Below, piece after piece: positions 1-7,624 of a stretch of DNA of 32,909 nucleotides. The notes under the pieces were generated by a model that saw only the letters and a program-made list of their open reading frames with translations, did not search any database and had not been told where the DNA came from. The position numbers and the translations under genes were made by a program. Numbering within the stretch: the stretch's first letter is position 1; each line of letters begins with the position of its first letter. Source of the DNA: Chitinophagaceae bacterium (GTDB lineage: Bacteria > Bacteroidota > Bacteroidia > Chitinophagales > Chitinophagaceae); the NCBI GenBank assembly GCA_025934485.1, contig JAICXX010000052.1, positions 1-32,909 of the forward strand. Reading direction: 5' to 3'.

Positions 1-1500
1 ACCATCCTGGTATTCTTTGTACTCACGGGTGGTCTTAGCGGTACCTTCGCCAACTTCCTTATTCCGCTGCAGATCGGCGCCCGCGATATGGCTTCGCCGA
101 TGCTCAATATGCTGTCCTACTGGTTCTTCTTCTCGGCCAGCATCGTGATGTTTTCCAGCCTGTTTCTCGCAACGGGTCCCGCCAGCGGTGGCTGGACTTC
201 CTATCCGCCGTTGAGCGCGCTGGGCGATGCGAACGAAGGTTCGCGAGCGGGTATGGACTACTGGATAGTCGCCATGGCGCTGTTCGTAGTGTCTTCGCTG
301 CTTGGTGGTTTGAACTATATATCTACGATCCTCAACATGCGTACGAAAGGCATGAGCATGACCCGCCTGCCGCTCACTATCTGGGCGATATTCTTCACTG
401 CGATCCTGGGCGTATTGTCTTTCCCGGTACTGCTGTCTGGTCTCATCCTCCTGTTATTCGATCGTCATGGCGGGACAAGCTTTTACCTTTCCGACATTTT
501 CCTTTCCGAGACAGGCAAAGCACTTTCTAATGAAGGCGGCAGTGCTATCCTCTACCAGCACTTGTTCTGGTTCCTCGGCCACCCTGAGGTATATATTATT
601 ATCCTGCCTGCCATGGGTCTTGTGTCGGAGGTTATGTCCATCAATGCCCGAAAGCCGATCTTCGGTTATATGGCGATGGTGGGCTCGCTGTTCGCGATAT
701 GTATCCTGGCCTTCCTGGTTTGGGCGCACCATATGTTCGTCACGGGTCTGAACCCCTTCCTGGGCTCGGTATTCGTACTGTTGACGCTGCTGATCGCCGT
801 GCCCAGCGCCATCAAGGTCTTCAACTGGCTGACGACGCTCTGGCGAGGGAATATCCGCTTTACCGTGGGGATGCTTTTCGCCATCGGTTTCGTAAGCACC
901 TTTATCTCCGGCGGTCTCACCGGTATCTTCCTCGGTAACTCGACGCTGGATATCCAGCTTCATGATACCTATTTCGTGGTCGCCCACTTCCATATTGTAA
1001 TGGGGGTTTCGGGTATCCTGGGCATGTTTTGCGGTATCTATCACTGGTTCCCCAAGATGTACGGCCGGTATATGAACAATACGCTTGGCTATATTCACTT
1101 CTGGGTGACCTTTGTCGGAGCCTATCTGATCTTCTGGCCGATGCACTACGAAGGTCTGGCCGGTATGCCCCGCCGCTATATGGACTATAGCAACTGGATC
1201 TCGTTTAACCAATTCGGTGGCCTCAACCGGTTTATTTCAACGGTAGCGATGATTACGTTTGCCGTTCAGCTCCTGTTCGTCTTCAACTTCTTCTACTCGA
1301 TCTTCAAGGGTCGTAGGGTAATGACGAGGAACCCCTGGGGCGCTACGACGCTCGAATGGACGGCGCCGATCCGGCCGGGACACGGTAACTGGCCTGGGGA
1401 GATCCCGGAAGTACATCGCTGGCCATATGATTATGCCAAGGATGGCCGCGATTTCATCCCGCAGACGGAACCGCTGGGGGCCGGTGAAAGCGCGCACTAA
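1..1500 (+). CDS. ctaD: Cytochrome c oxidase subunit I (5'-truncated by window edge)
   Basis: This is the catalytic subunit of an aa3-type haem-copper oxidase, which reduces O2 at the haem a3/CuB site in the inner membrane and pumps protons. The frame is open from base 1, so the N-terminus (roughly the first 100 residues, judged from family length) lies outside the window; 499 residues are visible. In window numbering the conserved HPEVY motif (CuB histidine and the cross-linked tyrosine) is at residues 194-198, the CuB histidine pair at 243-244, and the haem a3/a ligands in the V-A-H-F-H-I-V motif at 329 and 331. Many hydrophobic segments match the 12-helix fold. The stop TAA overlaps the ctaB start by one base (TAATG), which suggests translational coupling. 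Subunit II is presumably upstream. Identification is certain. Confidence 0.98.
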   Translation, partial: TILVFFVLTGGLSGTFANFLIPLQIGARDMASPMLNMLSYWFFFSASIVMFSSLFLATGPASGGWTSYPPLSALGDANEGSRAGMDYWIVAMALFVVSSLLGGLNYISTILNMRTKGMSMTRLPLTIWAIFFTAILGVLSFPVLLSGLILLLFDRHGGTSFYLSDIFLSETGKALSNEGGSAILYQHLFWFLGHPEVYIIILPAMGLVSEVMSINARKPIFGYMAMVGSLFAICILAFLVWAHHMFVTGLNPFLGSVFVLLTLLIAVPSAIKVFNWLTTLWRGNIRFTVGMLFAIGFVSTFISGGLTGIFLGNSTLDIQLHDTYFVVAHFHIVMGVSGILGMFCGIYHWFPKMYGRYMNNTLGYIHFWVTFVGAYLIFWPMHYEGLAGMPRRYMDYSNWISFNQFGGLNRFISTVAMITFAVQLLFVFNFFYSIFKGRRVMTRNPWGATTLEWTAPIRPGHGNWPGEIPEVHRWPYDYAKDGRDFIPQTEPLGAGESAH

Positions 1501-2381
1501 TGAAGCAATCTAGTTCTTTAAAATTTGCCGGTAAATTGCAGGATTACAAACTGCTGATCAAGTTCAACCTGAGCTTCATGGTTGTCTTTTCCGCCCTGAT
1601 CAGCTATTTGCTGGCGCCGAAAGTCAAGGAATACGATTGGGTGGCGATCATCCTCTTCTTCCTCGGCGGCATGCTGGTCACCGGTGCCGCCAATACGATC
1701 AACCAGATCGTGGAAAAAGACACCGACGCCCTCATGAAACGTACGGCCAACCGGCCGGTGGCATCAGGCCGCATGAGCACCCAGGAAGCCTGGACCTTTG
1801 CGGTAGTCGCCGGCACAGGTGGAGTTCTTATCCTCTGGCACTTCAATTTCCTCGCGGCGGCGTTGGCAGCCTTCAGCTTGTTCGTATATGCTTTTATCTA
1901 TACGCCGCTGAAGAAGGTCAGCTCGATCTCCGTGCTGGTGGGGGCTGTGCCGGGAAGCTTGCCCTGTCTCATCGGCTGGGCGGCCGGGAACGATAACCTG
2001 TCGGTAGGCGGCTGGGTCCTTTTCGCGATCCAGTTCTTCTGGCAATTCCCCCATTTCTGGGCGATTGCCTGGATCGCCCACAAGGATTATACGGCGGCGG
2101 GTTTCAAGCTGCTGCCGTCGAACCAGGGACCAACGAAATATTCGGCGATACAGGCCATCATCTATTCGTTGTTGCTGATACCCGTAGGTATACTACCCTA
2201 TTTTACCGGCATCAGCGGTATCGTCTCCCTGGTGATCGTGCTGATCGCCAACCTGTTCATGGTTGCGCAATGTGTGCGGCTCTACCGGGAGATGACGGTG
2301 AAGGCGGCCAGGAGAGTGATGTTTGGAAGTTATATATACCTCCCTGTGGTGTTATTGGCGCTGCTGGGGAATAAAATTTGA
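1500..2381 (+). CDS. ctaB: Protohaem IX farnesyltransferase (haem O synthase)
   Basis: This integral membrane prenyltransferase adds a farnesyl group to haem b to give haem O, the first step towards the haem A of the aa3 oxidase encoded around it. The 293-residue length is normal for CtaB/CyoE. The family signature is visible: an N-x-x-x-D-x-x-x-D type prenyl-diphosphate binding motif in NQIVEKDTDALMKRTANRP near residue 70, and the second acidic loop with DYTAAGFKLLP near residue 200. About nine hydrophobic helices follow one another. The start ATG shares a base with the subunit I stop codon, so the two genes are almost certainly in one operon. The next enzyme, haem A synthase, is not here but at 27264. 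Confidence 0.97.
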   Translation: MKQSSSLKFAGKLQDYKLLIKFNLSFMVVFSALISYLLAPKVKEYDWVAIILFFLGGMLVTGAANTINQIVEKDTDALMKRTANRPVASGRMSTQEAWTFAVVAGTGGVLILWHFNFLAAALAAFSLFVYAFIYTPLKKVSSISVLVGAVPGSLPCLIGWAAGNDNLSVGGWVLFAIQFFWQFPHFWAIAWIAHKDYTAAGFKLLPSNQGPTKYSAIQAIIYSLLLIPVGILPYFTGISGIVSLVIVLIANLFMVAQCVRLYREMTVKAARRVMFGSYIYLPVVLLALLGNKI

Positions 2382-2394
2382 TAGTCCTTCGGAC

Positions 2395-2412
2395 GAGCCG
2401 CTACCGCGGCTC
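2395..2412. repeat. GC-rich palindrome between ctaB and the first subunit III gene
   Basis: Arms GAGCCGC and GCGGCTC (7 bp, perfect) flank the loop TACC. It fills most of the short spacer inside the oxidase operon and carries the flank TCCTTCGGA. The shape is like the GCC-N-GT-GGC repeats described elsewhere in the window but the match is loose. It could act as an mRNA-stabilising or attenuating hairpin between cistrons; that is inference. Confidence 0.6.
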
Positions 2413-2434
2413 CGGAGATGTGAACCAGTGTAAT

Positions 2435-2998
2435 ATGGAAATTGTGAACGAACAACGTAAGAAAATACATCCCCATAAATTCACGTTATGGGTTGCCCTG
2501 GGAAGCATCATCATGATGTTTGCCGGGTTGACCAGCGCATACGTGGTAAAAAGGGATCAACCCGGATGGACCACCTTCCCGATACCCAGGGCATTCTGGT
2601 ATTCGACGGCGGTGATCCTGGTGAGCAGCCTCACGGTCCAGATGTCGCTGAAGGCATTCAAGGACAGGGAGATGCAGCGTTACCGGAATATGCTGACGCT
2701 GACGGCCGTACTAGGTATCCTGTTCGTGACGTTACAGTTTGTAGGCTTTCGGCAGATCTGGCATACCGGTATCACCTTTCACGGCTCGGGGGGCGGACAG
2801 TTCTTATACATTATCGCGGGGCTGCATGCGGTGCATGTGCTGGGCGGCGTCATTGCCCTGGTATTCACCGTGGCCAAGGCCTTTGCGACGAGGACGAGGA
2901 GTTATAACAGTGTACCCGTGGAGCTGCTCAGTACGTACTGGCACTTTGTGGACCTGTTATGGATCTATTTGTTCATTTTCTTTATGGCTATTAATTAA
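2435..2998 (+). CDS. Cytochrome c oxidase subunit III family protein, first copy
   Basis: This is a membrane protein of the haem-copper oxidase subunit III family (187 residues). The C-terminal part shows the family hallmarks: the H-x-x-H-V-L-G-G segment (GLHAVHVLGGV) and the terminal STYWHFVDLLWIYLFIFF, the conserved W-H-F-V-D helix. I place the start at the ATG opening MEIVNEQRKK, because an in-frame upstream TTG at 2378 would make the protein overlap ctaB and translate the palindrome at 2395-2412. It has about five membrane helices, as in the short prokaryotic form. A second, longer paralogue follows after 51 nt, an arrangement common in Bacteroidota. How the two paralogues divide the subunit III role cannot be read from the sequence. 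Confidence 0.93.
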   Translation: MEIVNEQRKKIHPHKFTLWVALGSIIMMFAGLTSAYVVKRDQPGWTTFPIPRAFWYSTAVILVSSLTVQMSLKAFKDREMQRYRNMLTLTAVLGILFVTLQFVGFRQIWHTGITFHGSGGGQFLYIIAGLHAVHVLGGVIALVFTVAKAFATRTRSYNSVPVELLSTYWHFVDLLWIYLFIFFMAIN

Positions 2999-3049
2999 GA
3001 ATAAACAATATTTGTTCAACTAATTCTTCGAAACTAACAAACCAGTAAT

Positions 3050-3724
3050 ATGGCACAAGCAATACCGGCAGGGACAAAGTGGTGGAGCGGGGGGAAAAGC
3101 CCCTTCAATGTGGAGTATGGCAAATTGATGATGTGGTATTTTTTGATGAGCGATGCCTTCACCTTCGGCGCTTTCCTGATCTCCTACGGTACGATCCGCA
3201 TGTCCAGCAATAGCTGGCCTGACCCTAACGAAGCTTTCCGCGCCTTCCCGGGCATGGGCTCGATGCATCTTCCGCTGGTGTTCGTTAGCCTTATGACCTT
3301 TATTCTCATCATGAGCTCCGTGACCATGGTACTGGCCGTGGCCGCAGGTCATGCCGGCGACCGGAAAAAAGTAACCTTCTACATGATCCTCACGATCATC
3401 GGCGGTCTGGCCTTCCTGAGCTGCCAGGCATGGGAATGGACGCACCTTTTCGGCGAAGGCGCATGGTGGGGACGCAATCCCTTCCCCAATATCAATGGGT
3501 CCAAGGCTTCGACAAACTTTAGCAACTTCTTCTTTACGATCACCGGTTTTCATGGTTTCCACGTATTCTCGGGTGTTTGTATCAACATCATCATGCTGAT
3601 CAAGAACCTGCGCGGGGATTTTGAAAAGCGGGGCCACTATCTGATGATCGAAAAGGCCGGTTTGTACTGGCACTTCGTCGACCTGGTTTGGGTATTCGTA
3701 TTCACCTGTTTCTACTTACTCTAA
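3050..3724 (+). CDS. ctaE: Cytochrome c oxidase subunit III, second copy
   Basis: This second subunit III paralogue has 224 residues and lies in the same operon. The conserved elements are FHGFHVFSGV (the histidine-rich helix), the acidic W-E-W segment (CQAWEWTHLF), and the C-terminal GLYWHFVDLVWVFVFTCFYLL. The N-terminus carries a short polar stretch, then helices beginning at KLMMWYFLMSDAFTFGAFLI. Compared with the first copy it retains a longer loop with EGAWWGRNPFPNINGSKAS. Subunit III stabilises the active site and the proton entry path of subunit I. An AATATTTG hexamer-like element near 3006-3013 could be an internal promoter, but no -33 TTG accompanies it. Confidence 0.96.
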   Translation: MAQAIPAGTKWWSGGKSPFNVEYGKLMMWYFLMSDAFTFGAFLISYGTIRMSSNSWPDPNEAFRAFPGMGSMHLPLVFVSLMTFILIMSSVTMVLAVAAGHAGDRKKVTFYMILTIIGGLAFLSCQAWEWTHLFGEGAWWGRNPFPNINGSKASTNFSNFFFTITGFHGFHVFSGVCINIIMLIKNLRGDFEKRGHYLMIEKAGLYWHFVDLVWVFVFTCFYLL

Positions 3725-3743
3725 CATCTTCTAACTTATTGAT

Positions 3744-4181
3744 ATGTCTAATCAAGCAACGCCGACACACGACAACGCACACACAACATTCGACACCAAG
3801 CCGATCTGGCGTACCTTTTGGGTCCTGCTGGGCATTACCCTGGTAGAGCTGGCATTGGCCACCATCCACCTCAAGACCCAGTTCCCGCCCAAATATGTGC
3901 TCAACGGGGTCTACCTGATCCTCACGTGCGCTAAAGCCTTCTATATCATCGCCGAGTTCATGCACCTTGGCCATGAGCTCAAGAATCTCGTGATGACGCT
4001 TGCCCTACCGGCATGCCTGTTCATCTGGTTCATTATCGCCTTCGTTTCGGATGGCAATTCCTATCGTGAGCTGCGGAATCGCTATGATCCGTACCAGGTT
4101 CAGCAAAACAATACCAAGATAGCTCCTGCGGGTGGTGAAGAAGCGCCCGCTACCCCGGCTCAAAAGCCCGGAGAGCAGTAA
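3744..4181 (+). CDS. Cytochrome c oxidase subunit IV family protein
   Basis: A small membrane protein (145 residues) of the prokaryotic COX4 type, which accompanies subunits I and III and is thought to help assemble the CuB centre. Three hydrophobic helices are visible: IWRTFWVLLGITLVELALA, VYLILTCAKAFYIIAEFM and LVMTLALPACLFIWFIIAF. Between the second and third lies the motif EFMHLGHELK. The C-terminal 35 residues are polar, rich in Ala, Pro and Gln, and look disordered. It starts 19 nt after the second subunit III gene and closes the structural part of the operon; a cluster of hairpins follows. Confidence 0.93.
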   Translation: MSNQATPTHDNAHTTFDTKPIWRTFWVLLGITLVELALATIHLKTQFPPKYVLNGVYLILTCAKAFYIIAEFMHLGHELKNLVMTLALPACLFIWFIIAFVSDGNSYRELRNRYDPYQVQQNNTKIAPAGGEEAPATPAQKPGEQ

Positions 4182-4190
4182 TAAGTGTTT

Positions 4191-4322
4191 CGCGGCATGC
4201 CGCGTTAAAATATGCCCGAACCCGCGTCATTCGATGCGGGTTCCCTCGTTAAAGGCTCCGCCTTTAACGACATGATGCGGGAGGCGAGGCCGCCTTACTT
4301 TTTGCCAGGAGGCGGGCTCGCC
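4191..4322. repeat. Four consecutive hairpins between subunit IV and SCO
   Basis: Four inverted repeats are packed in about 130 nt: a 14-bp perfect palindrome CGCGGCATGCCGCG (4191-4204); GAACCCGC/GCGGGTTC (4218-4243); CGTTAAAGGC/GCCTTTAACG with a 3-nt loop (4247-4269); and GGCGAGGCCGCC/GGCGGGCTCGCC, 11 of 12 bp (4283-4322). None has a clear T-run, so a classic terminator is not obvious, although they may stop or slow transcription leaving the oxidase genes or stabilise the upstream mRNA. The cluster also argues against starting the SCO protein upstream of 4338. Confidence 0.7.
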
Positions 4323-4331
4323 GTACCTTTG
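4302..4331 (+). promoter_or_regulatory. Bacteroidota-type promoter for the SCO gene
   Basis: TTG at 4302-4304, 19 nt, then TACCTTTG at 4324-4331 match the known Bacteroidota sigma-ABfr consensus (TTG, 17-20 nt, TAnnTTTG). The -7 element ends 6 nt before the ATG at 4338, which puts the predicted transcript start at or just before the start codon. Confidence 0.75.
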
Positions 4332-4337
4332 CACATC

Positions 4338-5180
4338 ATGAATAAGAAAGCATTGTTGGCGATCTGTATCGCGGTGGCCATCCCGCTGATGTTTTATGGA
4401 ATCGCCAAACAATATGGAGTCTCGCTGCCCCGGCACTATTTTTACGACAGCATCGCCACCCGGATCAAGGATGGCAAAGAGATAGATGATACGATCTGGC
4501 ACAAGGTGGCCAACATCAGGCTGGTCAACCAGCTGGGGGACACCGTCTCGCTGGATTCGCTCCACGGCCGTGTGGTGATCATCGATTTCTTCTTTACCCA
4601 TTGCGGCAGTATCTGCCCCATCCTGACGCGCAATATGCGTCATATGCAGGACGCCCTCAAACTCCGCGACGATACGAAAGGGATCGACACGAGCTTTGTG
4701 AAATTCCTTTCGCTCACCGTCGACCCGGCCCACGATTCCGCGCCCGTGCTGAGGAAATATGCCGATAAATACGGCGTGAACTCCGATGTCTGGTGGATGC
4801 TTACGGGACCGAAGAAAACGATCTATGATTTTGCCCTTAATGAGCTGAAGCTGGGGCTACAGGATAGTGTGAGCGTCGATTCCAATTTTGTGCATACCGA
4901 CTATATCGCCTTGTTGGATAAGGATCGGGTGATCCGTGGGTATTATCATGGTACCGATACCGCCGCGCTCGCCCGTCTGGCGGATGACATCGTATTCATC
5001 ATGCTGGAAAAGGATAAGCATTATCATTCTACGGCCTTTGACGAGCTCCGTCCAATGGCCATTCCCATCGCGGTGATCCTGCTGGGCACCGTGATAGGCG
5101 TCGTTTACTTTAGCCGCAAAGCAAAACAAACCCCTACCGTTCCGCGTAAGTACCGCGAGGGGTCCAACCCGCAGGCTTAA
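4338..5180 (+). CDS. SCO1/SenC family copper chaperone
   Basis: This membrane-anchored thioredoxin-fold protein delivers copper to the CuA site of cytochrome oxidase subunit II. With the start at 4338 it has 280 residues. An N-terminal helix (KALLAICIAVAIPLMFYGIA) anchors it, the copper ligands are C89-x3-C93 (in THCGSICP) and H186 (in FVHTDYI), and a second hydrophobic helix lies near the C-terminus (AIPIAVILLGTVIGVVYF). The in-frame upstream ATG at 4212 would translate through the hairpin cluster and is rejected. The gene has its own promoter and therefore may be expressed apart from the structural oxidase genes. The following DUF420 gene is 10 nt away. Confidence 0.95.
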   Translation: MNKKALLAICIAVAIPLMFYGIAKQYGVSLPRHYFYDSIATRIKDGKEIDDTIWHKVANIRLVNQLGDTVSLDSLHGRVVIIDFFFTHCGSICPILTRNMRHMQDALKLRDDTKGIDTSFVKFLSLTVDPAHDSAPVLRKYADKYGVNSDVWWMLTGPKKTIYDFALNELKLGLQDSVSVDSNFVHTDYIALLDKDRVIRGYYHGTDTAALARLADDIVFIMLEKDKHYHSTAFDELRPMAIPIAVILLGTVIGVVYFSRKAKQTPTVPRKYREGSNPQA

Positions 5181-5190
5181 AAGCAACTAT

Positions 5191-5781
5191 ATGTCTCAGA
5201 ATATACCCGTCCAGCCACCCGCGCCCAGGAGCTTTACGAAGGCGATCATCATCGTTTCGATCGCGATCCCCGCCGCCGTGGCCTTCCTGATCATGGTGCC
5301 GCAGGCGAAACTGAACTTCGGCTTCAACACCAGCATGCTGCCGCTTTTTCACGCGATCCTGAACTCGAGCACGGCGATCCTGCTGTTGGCGTCGCTATAT
5401 TTTATCAGGCATGGCCAGATCCGTGCGCATAAACGGGCCAACTGGACGGCTATCGTACTCAGCACCATCTTTCTGGCGTCGTACGTGATCTATCATGCTT
5501 CAAACCCTTCCGTGCGTTACGGCGATCTCAATCACGACGGGCTATTGAGCGATGGGGAGAAGGCGCAGGCCGGTCCCATGCGTTATGTGTATTATGTGAT
5601 CCTTTCGTCGCACATCATTCTCTCGGCGGTGATCATTCCCTTCGTATTGTTCACGCTGCAGCGCGCGTACCAGGGCAGGTTCGACAAACACCGCCGGCTC
5701 GCGAAGATCACCTGGCCGCTGTGGCTCTATGTTGCGGTCACCGGCGTCGTGGTGTACGTGATGATCAGTCCGTATTATTGA
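5191..5781 (+). CDS. DUF420 membrane protein, oxidase-associated (CtaM/YozB-like)
   Basis: This integral membrane protein has 196 residues and about five hydrophobic helices, and resembles the DUF420 family. In Firmicutes the DUF420 protein CtaM/YozB is needed for active haem-copper oxidase; a similar assembly role is inferred here from its position directly behind SCO. Histidines lie at the membrane in LFHAILNSSTAILLL and SSHIILSAVIIPF, the latter after a polar loop with NHDGLLSDGEKAQAG, which looks like an EF-hand-like or otherwise acidic loop. The gene ends 25 bp from the convergent alkyltransferase-like gene, with no clear terminator between them. Confidence 0.88.
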   Translation: MSQNIPVQPPAPRSFTKAIIIVSIAIPAAVAFLIMVPQAKLNFGFNTSMLPLFHAILNSSTAILLLASLYFIRHGQIRAHKRANWTAIVLSTIFLASYVIYHASNPSVRYGDLNHDGLLSDGEKAQAGPMRYVYYVILSSHIILSAVIIPFVLFTLQRAYQGRFDKHRRLAKITWPLWLYVAVTGVVVYVMISPYY

Positions 5782-5806
5782 TTCCAATCCACCCCGGGGC
5801 CGGTCC

Positions 5807-6328
5807 TCACAGCTCCTTCGACGGGTCCCAGAAAAGCTGACGGAAGTTGACGACCTTGTTGTTTTCGACGGCTACGCCCTCCTTTTCAAGTAGCTGTTGC
5901 ATCTTTTCCGGCGCCTTGAAGTGATGTCGTCCCGTGAGGAGTCCCACGCTGTTGACGACGCGATGCGCCGGTACCGGCTTTGGCGAGAGATGACACACGT
6001 TCATGGCCCATCCCACCATGCGCGCCGAAGATCGCGTCCCCAGCGCCGCGCCGATTGCCCCAAAGGAGGTGACGCGCCCCTTGGGTATCTGCCGCGCCAG
6101 TTCGTGAACCAGTTCGAAGAAGGAGTCGTCCTTGCCGCCCGAAGGGCGTACCGCGATCAGCTTTTCCCGCGCGGAGGCTCCGCTTTTCTTCGCAACGACT
6201 TGGCGGCTTGCCTTGGCCGGGGCCGCCTCACCTTTTGCCTTTTTTCCGCCCGCCTTTCGCACGGCTGCCGTATGAGTTGGTTTTGGTTTCCCCGCGGCGG
6301 GTTTCTTTTTCTTTCGGGTTGTCGCCAT
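5807..6328 (-). CDS. Alkyltransferase-like (MGMT-fold) protein lacking the catalytic cysteine, with Lys/Ala-rich tail
   Basis: The C-terminal ~105 residues form the DNA-binding domain of O6-alkylguanine-DNA alkyltransferase: F-F-E-L-V...IPKGRVTSFGAIGAALG, then SARMVGWAM with the arginine finger, then VPAHRVVNSVGLLTG. The active-site motif PCHRV reads PAHRV, so the acceptor cysteine is absent. That is the mark of alkyltransferase-like (ATL) proteins, which bind alkylated bases and hand them to nucleotide excision repair. The first ~65 residues are a low-complexity Lys/Ala/Pro tail (MATTRKKKKPAAGKPKP...) reminiscent of histone H1-like tails and probably bind DNA non-specifically. The start at 6328 gives 173 residues and lies 5 nt after the DUF5522 stop. 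A longer reading to 6463 would overlap DUF5522 almost completely and is rejected. Confidence 0.9.
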   Translation of the reverse strand: MATTRKKKKPAAGKPKPTHTAAVRKAGGKKAKGEAAPAKASRQVVAKKSGASAREKLIAVRPSGGKDDSFFELVHELARQIPKGRVTSFGAIGAALGTRSSARMVGWAMNVCHLSPKPVPAHRVVNSVGLLTGRHHFKAPEKMQQLLEKEGVAVENNKVVNFRQLFWDPSKEL

Positions 6329-6333
6329 ATGAT

Positions 6334-6552
6334 TTAGGATTGCTCTTCCTCTTGTTTCGACGTGTTCCCGTCCGCGTTTCTCTTCTCGAGCAATTCCGAG
6401 CGCCGCGGCTCGGGGACGGCTTCGAAATAGTATGGACAATGCTTGCAACCATTGCCGCAGCAAAACCCCCGTCTTAGCAGGTAGTGTGCAGTGAGGACCA
6501 TATACCCCTGCTCGTTATAATAGAAGTCTTCTTTTTCAATGAGCGATGGCAT
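6334..6552 (-). CDS. DUF5522 small cysteine-rich protein
   Basis: A 72-residue protein with the DUF5522 pattern: ...YYNEQGYMVLTAHYLLRRGFCCGNGCKHCPY. The four cysteines (C-C-x3-C-x2-C followed by P-Y) look like a metal-binding knuckle, perhaps zinc or Fe-S. The function is unknown. The last 25 residues are charged and probably unstructured. The start overlaps the trmB 3' end by 17 nt and the stop lies 5 nt before the alkyltransferase-like gene, so the three are probably co-transcribed. The gene is short and easily missed, but the protein is conserved in Bacteroidota. Confidence 0.87.
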   Translation of the reverse strand: MPSLIEKEDFYYNEQGYMVLTAHYLLRRGFCCGNGCKHCPYYFEAVPEPRRSELLEKRNADGNTSKQEEEQS

Positions 6553-7264
6553 GTTCCTCTCCTTTTTCGACCTCCATCAATCGTTGGTGCAGGATGTCGT
6601 CGATATCCGGCAATGGTTCGGCCGGCAGGGCAAAACAGAGATAGTGGATGCGGTTGCTGCCGGCGATATCGAGTCCTTCATAGTGTGTTTTGATCTTCAG
6701 CTCGTCGTTGACGGGCGCGGTGCCGGCATAGATATCCGGGTTGTCTTCGAGTACCGGTAGCTGGCAAAGCTCGATGACCCATTTCGTGAAAGTATAGAGC
6801 ACGGGCGAGTCGGTCTTGAGGTGGATGAGGCCGCCGGGAACGAGGAACTGCTGATAGAGCCTCAGGAATTTGGGATGCGTGAGCCGCCGCCGCGCCCGCG
6901 ATTTCCTCAGTTGAGGATCGGGGAACGTTAGCCAGATCTCCGCGACTTCATTCCGGGCAAAATAGTGGTTGATCTGGTCGATCTTGGTGCGCAGGAATGC
7001 GGCGTTGGTGATGTGCTCCTCGAGACAACGTTTCGCGCCGATATAGATGCGGTTCCCTTTGAGGTCTACGCCCAGGAAATTCCGCTCGGGGTACATCCGC
7101 GCGAGCCCCACCGTATATTCTCCCTTCCCGCACGCCAGCTCGAGTGTCAGGGGATGCTCATTCTTATAAAATTCCGCCCACTTCCCCGCCATGCCTTCGG
7201 GATATTGCAGCACATTGGGGAAGTGTTTTATCGCCTCGAATCGGATGAGTTTTTTCTGGCCCAT
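6536..7264 (-). CDS. trmB: tRNA (guanine-N7-)-methyltransferase
   Basis: TrmB methylates G46 in the variable loop of tRNAs, using S-adenosylmethionine. The SAM-binding motif is ELACGKGEYTVGLA followed by the acidic strand end FLGVDLKGNRI, and the TrmB signature LTFPDPQLRKSRARRRLTHP is intact. The C-terminal part contains the substrate-recognition segment DELKIKTHYEGLD. I start at the ATG at 7264 (MGQKKLIRFE; 242 residues), which sits 6 nt behind a perfect TACCTTTG promoter element; an ATG at 7297 would lie upstream of that element and adds eleven unconserved residues. It leads a three-gene unit with DUF5522 and the ATL protein. It is interesting that the neighbouring RNA gene at 7625 is itself tRNA-like. 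Confidence 0.96.
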   Translation of the reverse strand: MGQKKLIRFEAIKHFPNVLQYPEGMAGKWAEFYKNEHPLTLELACGKGEYTVGLARMYPERNFLGVDLKGNRIYIGAKRCLEEHITNAAFLRTKIDQINHYFARNEVAEIWLTFPDPQLRKSRARRRLTHPKFLRLYQQFLVPGGLIHLKTDSPVLYTFTKWVIELCQLPVLEDNPDIYAGTAPVNDELKIKTHYEGLDIAGSNRIHYLCFALPAEPLPDIDDILHQRLMEVEKGEEHAIAH

Positions 7265-7270
7265 GGGGCG

Positions 7271-7278
7271 CAAAGGTA
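7271..7278 (-). promoter_or_regulatory. -7 promoter element for trmB
   Basis: On the minus strand TACCTTTG, then six nucleotides, then the ATG. It is identical in sequence and spacing to the element before the SCO gene. No TTG occurs at the -33 position, so the evidence is the -7 element alone. Confidence 0.6.
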
Positions 7279-7575
7279 CCGAAAATGGCGTAGCCACAGA
7301 TTGTCGTCCGAAGTCGTGGTTTATTGGCTGGCTTTAATCATGCTTAGAAAAAACAAGTTATCTCCATGATCAGAGCCATGCCGGATTCTTTTGACCGAGA
7401 TGACTTATTCGAGCGCATTTTGCTGATTGACAAGGTTGGAGAGGGGCGGCGGCTGAAGATGAATGCTTTCATGATTGCGTAACAACCACGATGGCCGTAC
7501 CACGGCCATACTCGGATAATGACAGCTAAATCACTAAAAATCATGGGAAACCGAAAGTATTGACCATGTTAAAAA
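7279..7575. other. Non-coding stretch between trmB and the tRNA-like gene
   Basis: About 300 nt in which I see no credible gene; a 66-codon minus-strand frame has no recognisable protein features. It contains one palindrome, ATGGCCG/CGGCCAT around TACCA (7490-7508), of the short-loop GC-rich kind found in other intergenic regions of this window. Confidence 0.5.
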
Positions 7576-7605
7576 CAAAAAAGCCCCGCATAACGGGGCC
7601 TTTTT
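7576..7605 (-). terminator. Bidirectional rho-independent terminator after the tRNA-like gene
   Basis: Stem GCCCCG/CGGGGC (7583-7588 and 7594-7599) with a 5-nt loop, flanked by A-runs on one side and T-runs on the other. On the minus strand it lies about 20 nt beyond the 3' end of the tRNA-like gene and ends in TTTTTTG, so it should end that transcript and insulate trmB. Confidence 0.8.
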
Positions 7606-7624
7606 CGCAAATAACCATGATCGG

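Noticed and set aside
454..1212. 252-codon open frame on the minus strand inside cytochrome oxidase subunit I
   Set aside because: It is antisense to a certain gene, has biased His/Asp/Gln/Arg composition typical of antisense GC-rich frames, and no domain pattern.
4212..4337. N-terminal extension of the SCO protein
   Set aside because: It would translate the hairpin cluster and the promoter, and add residues before the natural membrane anchor.
6329..6463. 45-residue extension of the alkyltransferase-like protein
   Set aside because: It overlaps most of the DUF5522 gene, which has a conserved cysteine motif in its own frame.
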